Shown in pieces: positions 26,201-36,470 of a stretch of DNA of 64,000 nt (positions are counted from its first letter, which is position 1; the number at the start of each line of letters is the position of its first letter). A model generated the notes under the pieces. The model ran no database searches, had not been told where the DNA came from, and saw only the letters and a program-made list of their open reading frames with translations. The position numbers and the translations under genes are program-made. Origin of the DNA: Caprella mutica. Taxonomy: Eukaryota > Arthropoda > Malacostraca > Amphipoda > Caprellidae. The stretch lies in assembly GCA_947561585.1 (NCBI GenBank), contig CANNZV010001172.1, positions 1 through 64,000 of the forward strand. The letters are read 5' to 3'.

Positions 26201-29200
26201 TGCATCTTTAATGATTTTCACTGTTTACTAATTTCAAATTTCAAAAAGAAACTTCACGAATTGTGATTTGCTTGTAAAAATTTCAAAATTGATCTCGGTA
26301 CACGACGATAAATTTATTAGATTTGAAAACAAAAGAAAATTGTTTTTATGAAATTACCATCATCATACAAAACATGAATTCATTATCAAACAAATAAAAT
26401 GTTGATAATTACAATAAAACAGTTATAACTATATTTAAAAGTAACACACCTCATTCACCAGAAGCTTAGCCTTTTTAAATTAATCACAGCATCATTTATT
26501 AGTTCTACTTGATGCATCTCAAAAGTTTGGGCTGACTTTTAGAGAGAATAAAAATGTAGTTAACTTCAAAGCTGCTGCTTAATCTGCTGCTCACTTTTCA
26601 TAATTGCTTTAATGAACTACTTTGAATTCCACTCATTACTCCGGGCACAAATACACCAAAAACACTAGGAGTTATCTGCACTTTTTGATACGCCAAATTA
26701 CGGCCAGGGCTTTGGGAACATTATACCTAAATCACGGCTAACATTTTCATGGGGCAAAATGATAATTAACATTGATTTGAAACTGTTATCAAAATTGCTT
26801 TAAATTACACAACTCTTAATAATTATTAAGCTTTTTCTGTCTAAACTAATTAGAATCTAGGGTCATTTTTTTCAATTTTCAATTTTCTTCTTTTAAAATA
26901 TCTTGGAACAAATGAGGTTTACAATCAATGTTCTCAATGACCTCATTTCTCTATATGCATTGATTTGGTTAATTGAATTTGGTTAATTAGTTGAACTGCA
27001 AACAATAAAATAACCAAAATTTGCATTTCTAAATCAATGCCATAGAGACAAGAGTTCAAGAATGTTATGCAATGTGAAGAAAATTCTTTAGATTCTGATT
27101 AGGAAAGGTAGAATAGAAAAGGTTACACTACGTATCTAATTACTTAGGCATACAAGAATTTACTCTCTAAGATTTTATGACTAATTTACGGGAGAGAATT
27201 CAGGTCACATTTTATACAAAGAAATATTCTGACTCTCAATGTTTTAATAATCCTATTGCTAAAATGTTTCAAATCAATATAATATTATAAATGTCTGTCC
27301 TTACCCATAATTTGATACAACATATTCCTTTAATTATTGAATTTAATTTAAAACATTTTAGCAATGTGGCTATTGAAAATAGTCAGGAATATCAGTTGGA
27401 AATTTTCTTTGTCCAAACTAAGGATTATTAAAAGACTGAAAGTAAGATTATTTTCCCTGTACAAACACTGACCCGATTCCTCCTTCCTAATTGTCATAAA
27501 ATCTTTGAAGGAAAATTCTGACGCAACTTCCATGGATGTAAAATAGAAAAATCCATTGATTATTTAAGTTTGAAGGAGAAGAAATTCTAAATTTACTGAT
27601 TTGAAAGCAGACAAAGATCGGAATTTATTCCTCTTCCGCTGGTAACAAAATGACAAACATTTCAGCCACAAACCGATGAAGTTTCTGTTTATGAAGTTTT
27701 TAGTTGCGGAGTTTAAAGTTGAAAGTGCTGCAAAACTCTCAGGCAGACGCGTGATCTGTGAACTTTGTGTAGAATGCTCTTCACAGAGCACAATATCTGG
27801 TGTTAGATCGGTAATCAATGTGCTGAGCCTATTCTACGGATATTGGAACAAAGGGAGAGACGTCACACTCTATTGTGACGCAGCACACTCTATTGTGACG
27901 CAACACACTCTATTGTGACGCAACACTCTCTATTGTGACGCAACACACTCTAGTTTGACGCAACACACTCTAGTGTGACGCAACACGCTCTATTGTGACG
28001 CAACACGCTCTATTGTGACGCAACACACTCTATTGTGACGCAACACACTCTATTGTGACGCAGCACACTCTATTGTGACGCAACACACTCTATTGTGACG
28101 CAACACTCTCTATTGTGACGCAACACACTCTAGTGTGACGCAACACACTCTAGTGTGACGCAACACGCTCTATTGTGACGCAACACGCTCTATTGTGACG
28201 CAACACACTCTATTGTGACGCAACACACTCTATTGTGACGCAACACGCTCTATTGTGACGCAACACACTCTATTGTGACGCAACACTCTCTATTGTGACG
28301 CAACACGCTCTATTGTGACGCAACACGCTCTATTGTGACGCAACACGCTCTATTGTGACGCAACACACTCTATTGTGACGCAACACGCTCTATTGTGTCG
28401 CAACACACTCTATTGTGACGCAACACTCTCTAATGTGACGCAACACACTCTAGTGTGACGCAACACGCTCTATTGTGACGCAACACGCTCTATTGTGATG
28501 CAACACACTCTATCGTGACGCAACACGCTCTATCGTGACGCAACACACTCAATTGTGACGCAACACACTCTATTGTGACGCAGCACACTCTATTGTGACA
28601 CAACACACTCTATTGTGACGCAACACACTCTATTGTGACGCAACACTCTCTATTGTGACGCAACACACTCTATTGTGACGCAACACGCTCTATTGTGACG
28701 CATCACGCTCTTTTGTGACGCAACACACTCTATTGCGACGCAACACACTCTATTGTGACGCAACACACTTTATTGTGACGCAACACACTCTATTGTGACG
28801 CAACACGCTCTATTGAGACGCAACACGCTCTATTGTGGCGCAACACGCTCTATTGTGACGCAACAAGCTCTGCACACTGCATCCACAGACACACATTGCA
28901 TCCACAGACACACACTGCATCCACAGACACACACTGCATCCACAGACACACACTGAATCCACGGACACACACTGCATCCACGGATACACACTGCATACAC
29001 GGATACACACTGCATCCACGGATACACACTGCATCCACGGACACACACTGCATCCACAGATACACACTGCATACACGGATACAAACTGCATCCACACAAT
29101 CAAAGTTATGATTACTATTGAGACTTGCTTGTCATTCAGGATAAAGGAAAAGGATCCTCACATCACTCATTATTAGTCCGATATACTAGCAGTAGATGGG

Positions 29201-32200
29201 AGAATGAAATAACAAGAAATAACCAAGAAATAACAAGAAATAGTCAAATACCATTTATAACAAATACCACTTAAAAAAATACAGCTTGAGGATATAAAAC
29301 CTCTCTAGAAAATTATTTAAAACATTGGTATCGATTACAATGATTTTTCATCGCTTGTCGTATATATGTCAGCAAAAGACTTAAAATATAAACAAATGCA
29401 ATTACGTTCCAATTGGACGTCTTTAAAAAGTAAATCATACTATACAGTGAATAGTATAGTCAGGTGTTCAACGTTAAAGAAAGGGAATTGGAGATTGTCA
29501 AGCAAATTAACAAAGATTATATCATCATTTTATATCAAGACAAAAAGAAATATAACTATTCTATAAACAACTTCTTGACTTGCATTATGAAAAATTATAA
29601 CCTACAGGAAGAAACACAGGCGAATGAAGTAGTCAACCAGCAGCCAATTCTTACTGAAGACCACCCCGTAGATGCTGAGGAAAGTTCTGTTGAAGAGGAC
29701 GGTAAGAGCCACGAAACAGAAGCAGATGGAACTCCCGAAGAGACTTTCAAGATAGTGAAGAAATCAGGTGGAGTGGTGGATGGGAAGCGTCCTGATGCGA
29801 GGCTGGTACTCAGACCTCGATCAGTTAACTGGAGTAGTTTGAGAAGTGAGTTACTGAAATAGTTTATTTCAATTTGTTATAAATTATAAAGCGATTAAAT
29901 TTGTTCATTCTCATCCTTATGTTGCAATTGTTAGACTATGATCATCTAATGTAAGAAATGGTTATTAGGCTGTTTGAATTGAACTAAAACGTAATTAAGT
30001 AATTCAGCGGTAATTATACAGTGTTCCATCTTACCTGAAATTTTTGAACTAAAATGTAAAAGTCTTTCTAATAATAAATGGACGTATTTTTCTGATAACG
30101 AAAGTTTGATATATGAATCATTTAATAAGATTTTTAACGCGTGAAAAATCTGTTCTACGAGCCTGAGAATCTGTGGATCATACATGAATTTGCAACAGCG
30201 CCGTTGCCTGCAGCTGTTCGTGGAACATTCGTCCTCCCTTTTTTTTTAAGATAAAAGCTCTTCATATTTATAAGGGCTTATAATAATTCAGCTCATCTAT
30301 ATAAGAACACCAAATGCAATAGAGACTTTAATGACAGAATCAACAGTTGTGGATGTGAAGAGTTTCAGCAAGAGAGCTCCATCTGTTACTTCAGAAAGAG
30401 TTGGGAACCTGTCTCCGACCTCAACACTACTTCACCAAGAAGCAAAACTGAAAGAGAAAAATAAGCTTGCCATACGAGTTTACATAGCTCCGGCACACGT
30501 AATAGTTAATTAATTTAGTATAGGTAACGTCTGTTTCGAAACCAAAAGCCATATCACTGACTGCAAAAGGGAATTAAATACAAGAGATAGGAAGAAGCAG
30601 TCAGAAAGAAATGTGGATTCATGAACAAAGTCTCTTAACACCGTCGGTGACAAAGCTCATGGATGCAGAAAAGCTACTCTGTGACTGCAGTCACTTACCA
30701 TATGGAATGTAACAAAAAGGGACACTAAGCACCGGTTGCTGCACTCACAGATGAAAGAAAAAATTAAACTGATCTATTCGATCAATTTTCCTTTCGATCA
30801 ATTTTCCATTCGATCAATTTTCCATTCGATCAATTGCTTTCGATCAATTTTCCTAGACCCCTTAATTTTTATCAGATATACAATATTAGATTATCACCTA
30901 CTATTAATATTTACAATTATAAATTCTTATAAAAATAATTCTAAAATCATCTAAAATTTTCAGTCGTATAGTTATTTAACCAATTGGTTTACTTTATAAT
31001 TATCAATATTTTTTATCAATAATCATAGGTATTTCAGTAGTTATGTCCTCTATAATATGTTCTTCACGGCGAATTTTCCTATCCTAACGGCTAACGGCGA
31101 ATTTTCGAACGGTGAAAATTCTGATGGCGAAAATTCTTGGAACCGTTCGTATCATATATTGTGTTTTTCGTGAACATAAAAGTGTCCCTAAATAGTCAGC
31201 TCTAAGGTTTCAGAAGATATGGATAACACTGTAGTGTGAGTAGGGTAATTAATATTCAAAGTGTAATGAGGAAATTTCATTTACAGGTTTTTGGGGAAAG
31301 AGGAGTGAATCCTACGAATAAATGGAGTGGACTTCGTGGGGCTTGGGGTAAAAAAGCCAACGACTGGAGTCAATTCAGAGGGACTTGGGGCAAGAGAGGA
31401 GAGAGCCCAGACTGGAGTTCATTTAGAGGAACTTGGGGCAAGAGAGGAGAAAATCCAGACTGGAGTTCTTTTAGAGGAGCTTGGGGTAAGAGAGGTGAGA
31501 GTCCAGATTGGAGTTCTTTTAGAGGAGCTTGGGGCAAGAGAGAAAAAGTTCCTGACTGGAGTTCATTTAGAGGAGCTTGGGGCAAGAGGGCAGAATCACC
31601 AGATTGGAGCTCTTTCAGAGGAGCATGGGGCAAGAGAGAAAAGAGTCCAGACTGGAGCTCATTTAGAGGAGCTTGGGGAAAGAGGGGAGAGTCTCCAGAT
31701 TGGAATTCTTTCAGAGGAGCTTGGGGCAAGAGAGAAAATAATCCTGATTGGAGTTCATTTAGAGGAACTTGGGGCAAGAGGGCAGAGTCTCCAGATTGGA
31801 ATTCTTTCAGAGGAGCTTGGGGCAAGAGAGAGGATAATCCTGACTGGAGCTCATTTAGAGGAACTTGGGGTAAGAGAGGAGATCCTTCGGATTGGAGCTC
31901 TTTCAGAGGAGCTTGGGGCAAGAGAGAAGAGTTGCCAGATTTCAACTCAATCGATGAGAATTTGGACGAAAGAAACACATCTGAGGACAAAATTGCAAGA
32001 AAGAAAAGAGAAGCCTCTCCTAACTGGAATGCATTCAGAGGATCTTGGGGAAAAAGAGGCGACGACTGGAATGCATTCAGAGGATCTTGGGGAAAAAGAG
32101 GCGACGACTGGAATGCATTCAGAGGATCTTGGGGAAAAAGAGGCGACGACTGGGATGCATTCAGAGGATCTTGGGGCAAAAGAGGTGACGACTGGAATGC

Positions 32201-32528
32201 ATTCAGAGGATCTTGGGGCAAAAGAGGCAATGACTGGAATGCATTCAGAGGATCCTGGGGCAAAAGAGGCGACGACTGGAATGCATTCAGAGGATCCTGG
32301 GGCAAAAGAGGCGCTGATTGGAATGCATTCAGAGGATCTTGGGGCAAAAGAAACGTATTCAAGAATTCCTTGCAAAGTGCAGATGATTTAAATACATATG
32401 ATGATGTAAATGAACAATCTAATTCGAAACTGAATCTAGTTGACGAAACTCCACTGTTTAATAATAAGAAAACACCAGCAAAATCGATGTCAGATGAAGA
32501 ATATCCCAGTAAGATTTTGAAGCCATAG
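23012..32528 (+). CDS. Mip: Myoinhibitory peptide / B-type allatostatin precursor (whole gene, five coding exons)
   Basis: Encodes a secreted neuropeptide precursor processed at KR/KK sites into C-terminally amidated W(X6)W peptides, which in arthropods inhibit visceral muscle and hormone secretion; in Drosophila MIPs activate the sex peptide receptor. Coding exons as read: 23012-23200, 23789-23860, 25624-25677, 29608-29845, 31287-32528, all with GT-AG borders. Exons 1-3 join in phase 0. Exon 4 ends in phase 1, whereas the long exon-5 frame needs phase 0 at 31287, so the model as written does not close (see findings). Peptides: one across exons 2/3, one potentially across exons 4/5, 21 in exon 5. 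Family membership is near certain; the 4/5 junction is not. Introns 2 and 3 carry large tandem arrays. Confidence 0.93.
23789..23860 (+). CDS. Mip: Mip coding exon 2: first half of a W(X6)W peptide
   Basis: Bounded by TTTTCAG and GTGAGT, 24 codons. It reads AGLATSLSRIRDAWGKK then ADWSSLR. The first part ends in an amidation/cleavage signal (WGKK) but lacks the upstream Trp, so it is a degenerate or unrelated peptide. ADWSSLR is completed by GSWGKR in the next exon, giving ADWSSLRGSW-amide. Confidence 0.9.
24140..24945. repeat. 15-bp minisatellite in Mip intron 2, about 53 copies
   Basis: The unit is AAAGACATTTGGCCT with variants TGGTCT, TGTCCT, TGCCCT and TGACCT, and ACAGACATT in some copies. 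It lies between Mip exons 2 and 3. The open frames on both strands reflect the 15-bp period. Confidence 0.95.
25178..25442. other. Rest of Mip intron 2, with a poly-C run
   Basis: Includes a run of about 12 C at 25190-25201 and a short inverted pair, GGAGGAGCC at 25340 and GGCTCCTCC at 25401. No exon is recognised. Confidence 0.4.
25624..25677 (+). CDS. Mip: Mip coding exon 3: second half of the exon-2 peptide
   Basis: An 18-codon exon between TTTTTCTCAG and GTAAGT. It begins GSWGKR, which completes the W(X6)W core split by intron 2, then continues SGLPTSALKELQ. Phase 0 at both ends. Confidence 0.88.
25740..26090. repeat. GACCTTGACC-type dispersed repeat, second copy (Mip intron 3)
   Basis: Three diverged ~100-bp blocks with TATAAATGACCTTGAC, CCCAAAAT and AATTTCAGGCAATTTG match the family at 21371-21905. 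Confidence 0.75.
26091..27860. other. Mip intron 3, AT-rich part
   Basis: No exon-like frame, array or RNA gene recognised before the 20-bp array. Confidence 0.5.
27861..28868. repeat. 20-bp minisatellite in Mip intron 3, about 50 copies
   Basis: The unit is CAACACACTCTATTGTGACG. Copies stay in exact 20-bp register over about 1 kb; I find no indel. Variation is limited to single substitutions (ACACGCTC, ACACTCTC, TAGTGTG). A block of about nine units is duplicated (27901-28080 versus 28081-28260). Confidence 0.95.
28869..29098. repeat. 19-bp minisatellite directly after the 20-bp array, about 12 copies
   Basis: The unit is CTGCATCCACAGACACACA with variants ACGGATACACA and CTGCATACACGG. It abuts the 20-bp array with no unique spacer, so two unrelated arrays are fused head to tail inside Mip intron 3. 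Confidence 0.92.
29608..29845 (+). CDS. Mip: Mip coding exon 4: acidic spacer and first half of a W(X6)W peptide
   Basis: Starts after CCTACAG with EETQANEVV and encodes an acidic spacer (EDHPVDAEESSVEEDGKSHE) with dibasic sites, ending RPRSVNWSSLR plus one base before GTGAGT. NWSSLR parallels the exon-2 end DWSSLR, so the peptide should be finished by the next exon. The frame is open upstream to about 29464, so the 5' border rests on the splice consensus. Confidence 0.8.
29846..31286. other. Mip intron 4
   Basis: Mostly AT-rich. A 15-16 bp repeat containing CGATCAATTTTCC occurs five times at 30778-30853. Related GGCGAATTTTC / GGTGAAAATTC motifs occur at 31069-31135. A 60-codon frame at 30331-30513 has possible splice sites but no MIP core, and I do not annotate it as an exon. 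Confidence 0.5.
31287..32528 (+). CDS. Mip: Mip coding exon 5: 21 W(X6)W-amide peptides in two blocks
   Basis: Thirteen copies form block 1 (31358-31930): KWSGLRGAW, DWSQFRGTW, then eleven xxxxDW(S/N)SFRG(A/T)W. A 28-residue acidic spacer without W follows, then eight copies of (D/N)W(N/D)AFRGSW in block 2 (32020-32350). All but one are followed by GKR (the first by GKK), giving an amide donor and a cleavage site. A 58-residue polar tail ends at TAG 32526-32528. The 5' border after TTTACAG at 31286 is the best splice consensus but conflicts in phase with exon 4; in-frame alternative acceptors at 31303 and 31306 have weaker context. Confidence 0.93.
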   Translation, partial: VFGERGVNPTNKWSGLRGAWGKKANDWSQFRGTWGKRGESPDWSSFRGTWGKRGENPDWSSFRGAWGKRGESPDWSSFRGAWGKREKVPDWSSFRGAWGKRAESPDWSSFRGAWGKREKSPDWSSFRGAWGKRGESPDWNSFRGAWGKRENNPDWSSFRGTWGKRAESPDWNSFRGAWGKREDNPDWSSFRGTWGKRGDPSDWSSFRGAWGKREELPDFNSIDENLDERNTSEDKIARKKREASPNWNAFRGSWGKRGDDWNAFRGSWGKRGDDWNAFRGSWGKRGDDWDAFRGSWGKRGDDWNAFRGSWGKRGNDWNAFRGSWGKRGDDWNAFRGSWGKRGADWNAFRGSWGKRNVFKNSLQSADDLNTYDDVNEQSNSKLNLVDETPLFNNKKTPAKSMSDEEYPSKILKP

Positions 32529-32597
32529 CGAAAATAGTATCTTTGAGTTAAACATGATAAAGGGTCAGTAACCTATTGGAGGATTTCGAGGTTTTTG

Positions 32598-32603
32598 AAT
32601 AAA
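32598..32603 (+). terminator. Poly(A) signal AATAAA downstream of Mip
   Basis: An exact AATAAA lies 70 bases after the Mip stop codon, followed by a T-rich stretch, the expected layout of a short 3' UTR. Confidence 0.7.
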
Positions 32604-32659
32604 CTGTTTGCCTTATTGTATTTTTCATTTCAAAGTTGTGTTTCACATTATTTTTCCAC

Positions 32660-33525
32660 AATTTTCAGGAGACACAGACAGCAGTCTGAGAGATTCTTTT
32701 GACATCAATATGGATCGAGCTGGACAGTATACTACTCAATAGCGGGTAAAATTCAACGTATCGAACTTTGCCACAAATTCAGTTCTTCTGACTCAGAGGC
32801 AATGCAGGAGAAATTTCGACAGGAAGAATGTACCTGGTAAAAGGACAATTCAACGTTTGGTTGTCAAATTTCGGGAGTCAGGAAGTGTGGCAGATACCCA
32901 CAAAGGAACCAGCGGTTGACATCCTTCAGCCATAATTCCTGAGAATATTCAGAATTTGCGAAAACGCATTGAAGAATCCCCCAGCAAATTAACACCCATC
33001 TCTCACAAAAAAACTGGCAAAGACTGTCTATATTTACATAATTCAGGTCTCTCAGAATTTGTAGGGAAAGAGATTAAAGAGGTCAATATGGAGAATCCTA
33101 ATAACTGAAGTTCTCGATAGATGCCAGTTTCTTCTGAGAGACTACGTGTTGATTTTCTGGGGGATTCCTCAAGGCGTTCTCGCAAATTCTGAATATTCTC
33201 AGGAATGATAGCTGAACGATGTCGACCACTGTTGCCTTAATGGGTATCTTACACACTACCAAACGTTGAATCGTTATTCTGTCAGGTACATTGTTCTTGC
33301 CAAAATCTCTCCAACATTGTCGTTGTGTCAGAAGAACTGATTTTGTGGCAAAGTTCAATGCGACCCGCTGTTGCGTCGTATAATATCCAGCTGGATTCGT
33401 ATTGATGTCAAAAGAATCTCTGTAGCCTGTTGCCTACATCACTTGAAAAATATGAAAAAATGTTAAACAAATCTTTAGGTTGAAATATAAAATAGGGCGC
33501 ATTTTTGGACCACCCTGTATAACTA
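32660..33525. mobile_element. Head-to-head pair of decayed DUF4817-like transposon fragments
   Basis: On +, 32781-32995 translates with one stop to QRQCRRNFDRKNVPGKRTIQ, RLVVKFRESGSVAD and later IPENIQNLRKRIEESP, the helix-turn-helix (DUF4817-like) region that accompanies mariner-type elements in arthropods. On -, 33003-33370 gives a second copy (TQRQCWRDFGKNNVPDRITI; LEESPRKSTRSLSEETGI). The two face each other, so the DNA is a large imperfect inverted repeat: GAGATTCTTTTGACATCAAT at 32690 recurs inverted near 33400. GGACCACCCTGTATA near 33509 resembles the end of such elements. No intact transposase. Confidence 0.8.
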
Positions 33526-35175
33526 TCGGCTATATAAGATGCAAGAATCAAACATTTAATTGTCATTAATTTTTTTACATAGGTTTACCGGCTCTTGAAA
33601 TGATAATTCTCGATATCAGTTATTAGTTAACTATAACAATAGTCATAATAGTAGATAGAGGAAAAGAAATCTTATTCTTTAATAATTTGCTCATATTTTT
33701 CAGGTGCAGAATTCAATCGATGAGTGGTTTACTATGAAGAAATTTCTTGTTAAGAAGATTATACAGTCGCCCATAGTTCAGCAAGAACTTTCATTGGCGT
33801 AATATTGTGATATATGTTGTTGCTCTTGAATACATTTTGTTGTGACAAATATTTCCTCGAAATTCGTGTTTTGTTTTAAGTTAAGTGTTGAGTTTAAGTT
33901 TAAATACATGGGTGACTTAATATATGTTTAACTTTATTTGGTAGTGCTACTGACGCTATTTTCAACATGCAAACTGGTTAAGCCAATAAAAAATATTCAA
34001 AAAAAGTATTATAGACTATACTGATACATGACGTGACTGACGTGTTGACGGTAATCAATGTGGTTAATTTCATTCATTTCTTTTCCTAGATGACCAAATT
34101 AATTAAATTCAGAAAAATAGGTTCTTCCAAAATTTGAGAGTAACCTAGAATTTGACAATAAACAAACAATATACAGTTAATAATTAGGTAGCTTGTTTTT
34201 TTAACTTTTGAGAATTCATTCTTCAAATATACATAATAATCATATGTATTATGTATGTAACTGAATCAGACACTCGTTTAATACCAAAAAAAATCATTAA
34301 GATTTATTTATCTAAATCTGACTTTTTTCAATTTGTCCAGTGAATAGTCAGTTGTAACTCAATTCCATAAACTTCTTTTATAATCGAGATCTCAAGTTAT
34401 AAATTAATTCATGGAAACACACATCTATTTTATACTACTTGTTTTAAGTCGACATGTTGCATTTCCAGTACAATTTACCTAATTAATATGTGTTCCTTAA
34501 TCTCATTGAAGAAGTAATTTATCCATCTCAATCCATGATCTAGGTACCTATGGAAACTTCTTTTTAGTTAGGTGCAATCTTATACATAAAATAGGAAAAA
34601 CACCTCATAGGTACCAACTGCAGGTAAATAAATTCATATAGGTTGATAGCTACCTAATTTATTAATAGGTTTTAGAATTTAAACAATGTTGATTACGAAC
34701 TTTCTGTTTGAGCTCCCATGCATAAATTATTGCACATTATAACTTAATTTTGATAAGTAATATTTATGGATACATAATTATATTAGCAAAATTATAGACG
34801 ATTGATTAAAAAAAACGTTATTCTAAATATAGCATACAGTTCAAAATATAGGTACTATATTTCGTATTCTCTAGAAATAACTCTTTATTTAATTGAAATT
34901 ATATATTCTATAATTGCACTGTATAATAATAATAACATTAATGTACATTTATTTCAATATAATTAATAAAGGGCATATTTACGTTTAGAAAAGGTTTCTT
35001 TACACCTCTTTTAGTTAGGAATTATTAATAAAATCATAAACTTACAAATTATATCAACCGAAATTCCATTCAAAAAAAAATTGATTGATGATTTATTTTG
35101 AATTTCTATATTTAAAATGAAATAATAGATTAGTAGGGACACTACCAGAGATTCACATTACCCCAATAAAATACC
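33526..35175. other. AT-rich intergenic DNA between Mip and KDM7
   Basis: No gene recognised. A T-rich tract and AG at 33703 precede a 32-codon open stretch ending at TAA near 33802, with AATAAA near 33985; not annotated for lack of any similarity or frame-compatible partner. Confidence 0.45.
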
Positions 35176-35465
35176 TTAAAGTCCTCTCCAGGCTCTGGGA
35201 AAAAATTAGCTTATTACATAATTTGATGGAACTAAGGTTAATTTGCAAACCTCATAAAATTCGATTGACTTGAAATATTTGTAAATACATGACTGTTGTT
35301 ACATGACAAGTTGTTAGTATTTTGTTTGCAACAATTGTATGGAACACTAATTTGACGCTGAAGAAAAAGATTGCACCCTCTTTGTTTTGATTTACAATTT
35401 TTTTGTTTGATTATTGCCACGGGATGCACGACCAAAATTAAAATCAAACGATGTATAATATTTTC
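35176..35465. mobile_element. AAGGTCCTCTCC-ended element, partial copy
   Basis: TTAAAGTCCTCTCCAGGCTC followed by GCTTATTACATAAT, AACTAAGGTTAAT and CTCTTTGTTTTGATTT parallels the copies at 16497 and 35792. The 3' part diverges into unrelated sequence. Confidence 0.6.
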
Positions 35466-35791
35466 CGGACTTAAAATTGGCAAATCAGAAGTGAAAATGA
35501 TATTAACTGGTAATCTGTTATATGTAGGGGAAGATGGTCATCAATGGGACACTGTGAACAATGGGGTTAGCCGAATTACCTTTTGTTTTGAGGGTAATTT
35601 AACTAATTTTTAACAACATCTTAGTGGTAAATTAGGCACACTTCAGTGCAGTTGTTCAAGACAATTTCTCGATTTTGCACAATTCTCAGTTGCGCGTCTC
35701 ATCAAATTGTTTATTCTTATCAATAGCATGTAATTTAATTGAAAACTTTTCTTAATTTTTTATTTAATTCAAAAGACGATATTTTTACATT

Positions 35792-36470
35792 GAAGGTCCT
35801 CTCCAGGCTCCGGGAAAAAAAATGAGTTTATTACATAATATTATAGAACTAAGGTCTATGATCATTATTCCGCAAACTGCATACAATTCGGTTCAGTATA
35901 TATTATATTATTTGCTTTTAACGTTTTTTAATACTCTGTGAGCAACAATTGATTGAATCACTAACCTGACGCTGAGAAAGAAAATTGTACACTCTTTGTT
36001 TTGATTGTAAATTTAGATTTTTAAACAAACAATGCGTTTTTTGCCTTCTTTTGAAATATTTATTGTTTCCTAAAGTACATGAACGTTTCTATAATAACTT
36101 TATCCGATTTTATATCTTTACACGAATATTAAATAAGTTTATTAAACTTAATACCTAGTTGACAATCAAAACAAATGGTGTACAGTCTTCTTTTTCTTCT
36201 GACTTAAAATTAGAAAGTCGGAAGTAAAATAGGTTTTGTAGAGTTTTGATTATAAAAATCTTTAAACGCATATCAAATTTGATGGGGTTTGCAGAAAAAT
36301 GATAAGAAACATTACCCTACAAACATCGGTCTGTCGATTCGATGGAACAATCCATTGATTCGAGATCCCAGGCAATCGAAAAGAAATCGAATCGATATAG
36401 GTACGTTGTTTATAGGGTAGCCTCGTTGATCTAAGCAAAAAAAAAAATTTGCTTGGAGGGGACCTTTAAA
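35792..36470. mobile_element. AAGGTCCTCTCC-ended element, best copy (~680 bp)
   Basis: The left end AAGGTCCTCTCC is matched by the inverted right end GGAGGGGACCTTT. The interior has no credible coding frame. Other ends of the family are at 16497, 35180, 41483-41500 (GAGAGGACCTTTAA) and 61278. A non-autonomous DNA transposon is the likeliest identity; superfamily unknown. Confidence 0.7.

Noticed and set aside
27861..28868. CRISPR-like regular array
   Set aside because: There are no unique spacers; the repeats are contiguous 20-bp units in a eukaryotic intron. The same applies to the other arrays.
30331..30513. 60-codon frame in Mip intron 4 with possible splice borders
   Set aside because: It could enter in phase 1 from exon 4 and leave in phase 0, which would solve the frame conflict, but it has no MIP core, ends at weak donors and would abolish the W(X6)W motif shared by exons 4 and 5. 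Kept only as something RNA data could test.
31327..32391. Alternative + frame and two - frames across the Mip peptide array
   Set aside because: Shadows of the repetitive Mip coding sequence; only the annotated frame carries conserved W(X6)W-GKR units.
32669..32742. Extra 3' coding exon for Mip joined from a donor at 32509
   Set aside because: Splice sites and phase fit, but most of the putative exon is repeated inverted near 33400 and belongs to the transposon fragment; the in-frame stop at 32526 with AATAAA at 32598 is a simpler end.
33704..33802. 32-codon open stretch after TTTTTCAG
   Set aside because: No similarity to any family I know, and the phase is incompatible with the Mip donor at 32509.
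35238..35613. Overlapping 80-codon frames on both strands
   Set aside because: They overlie an AAGGTCC-family transposon remnant and show no recognisable domain.
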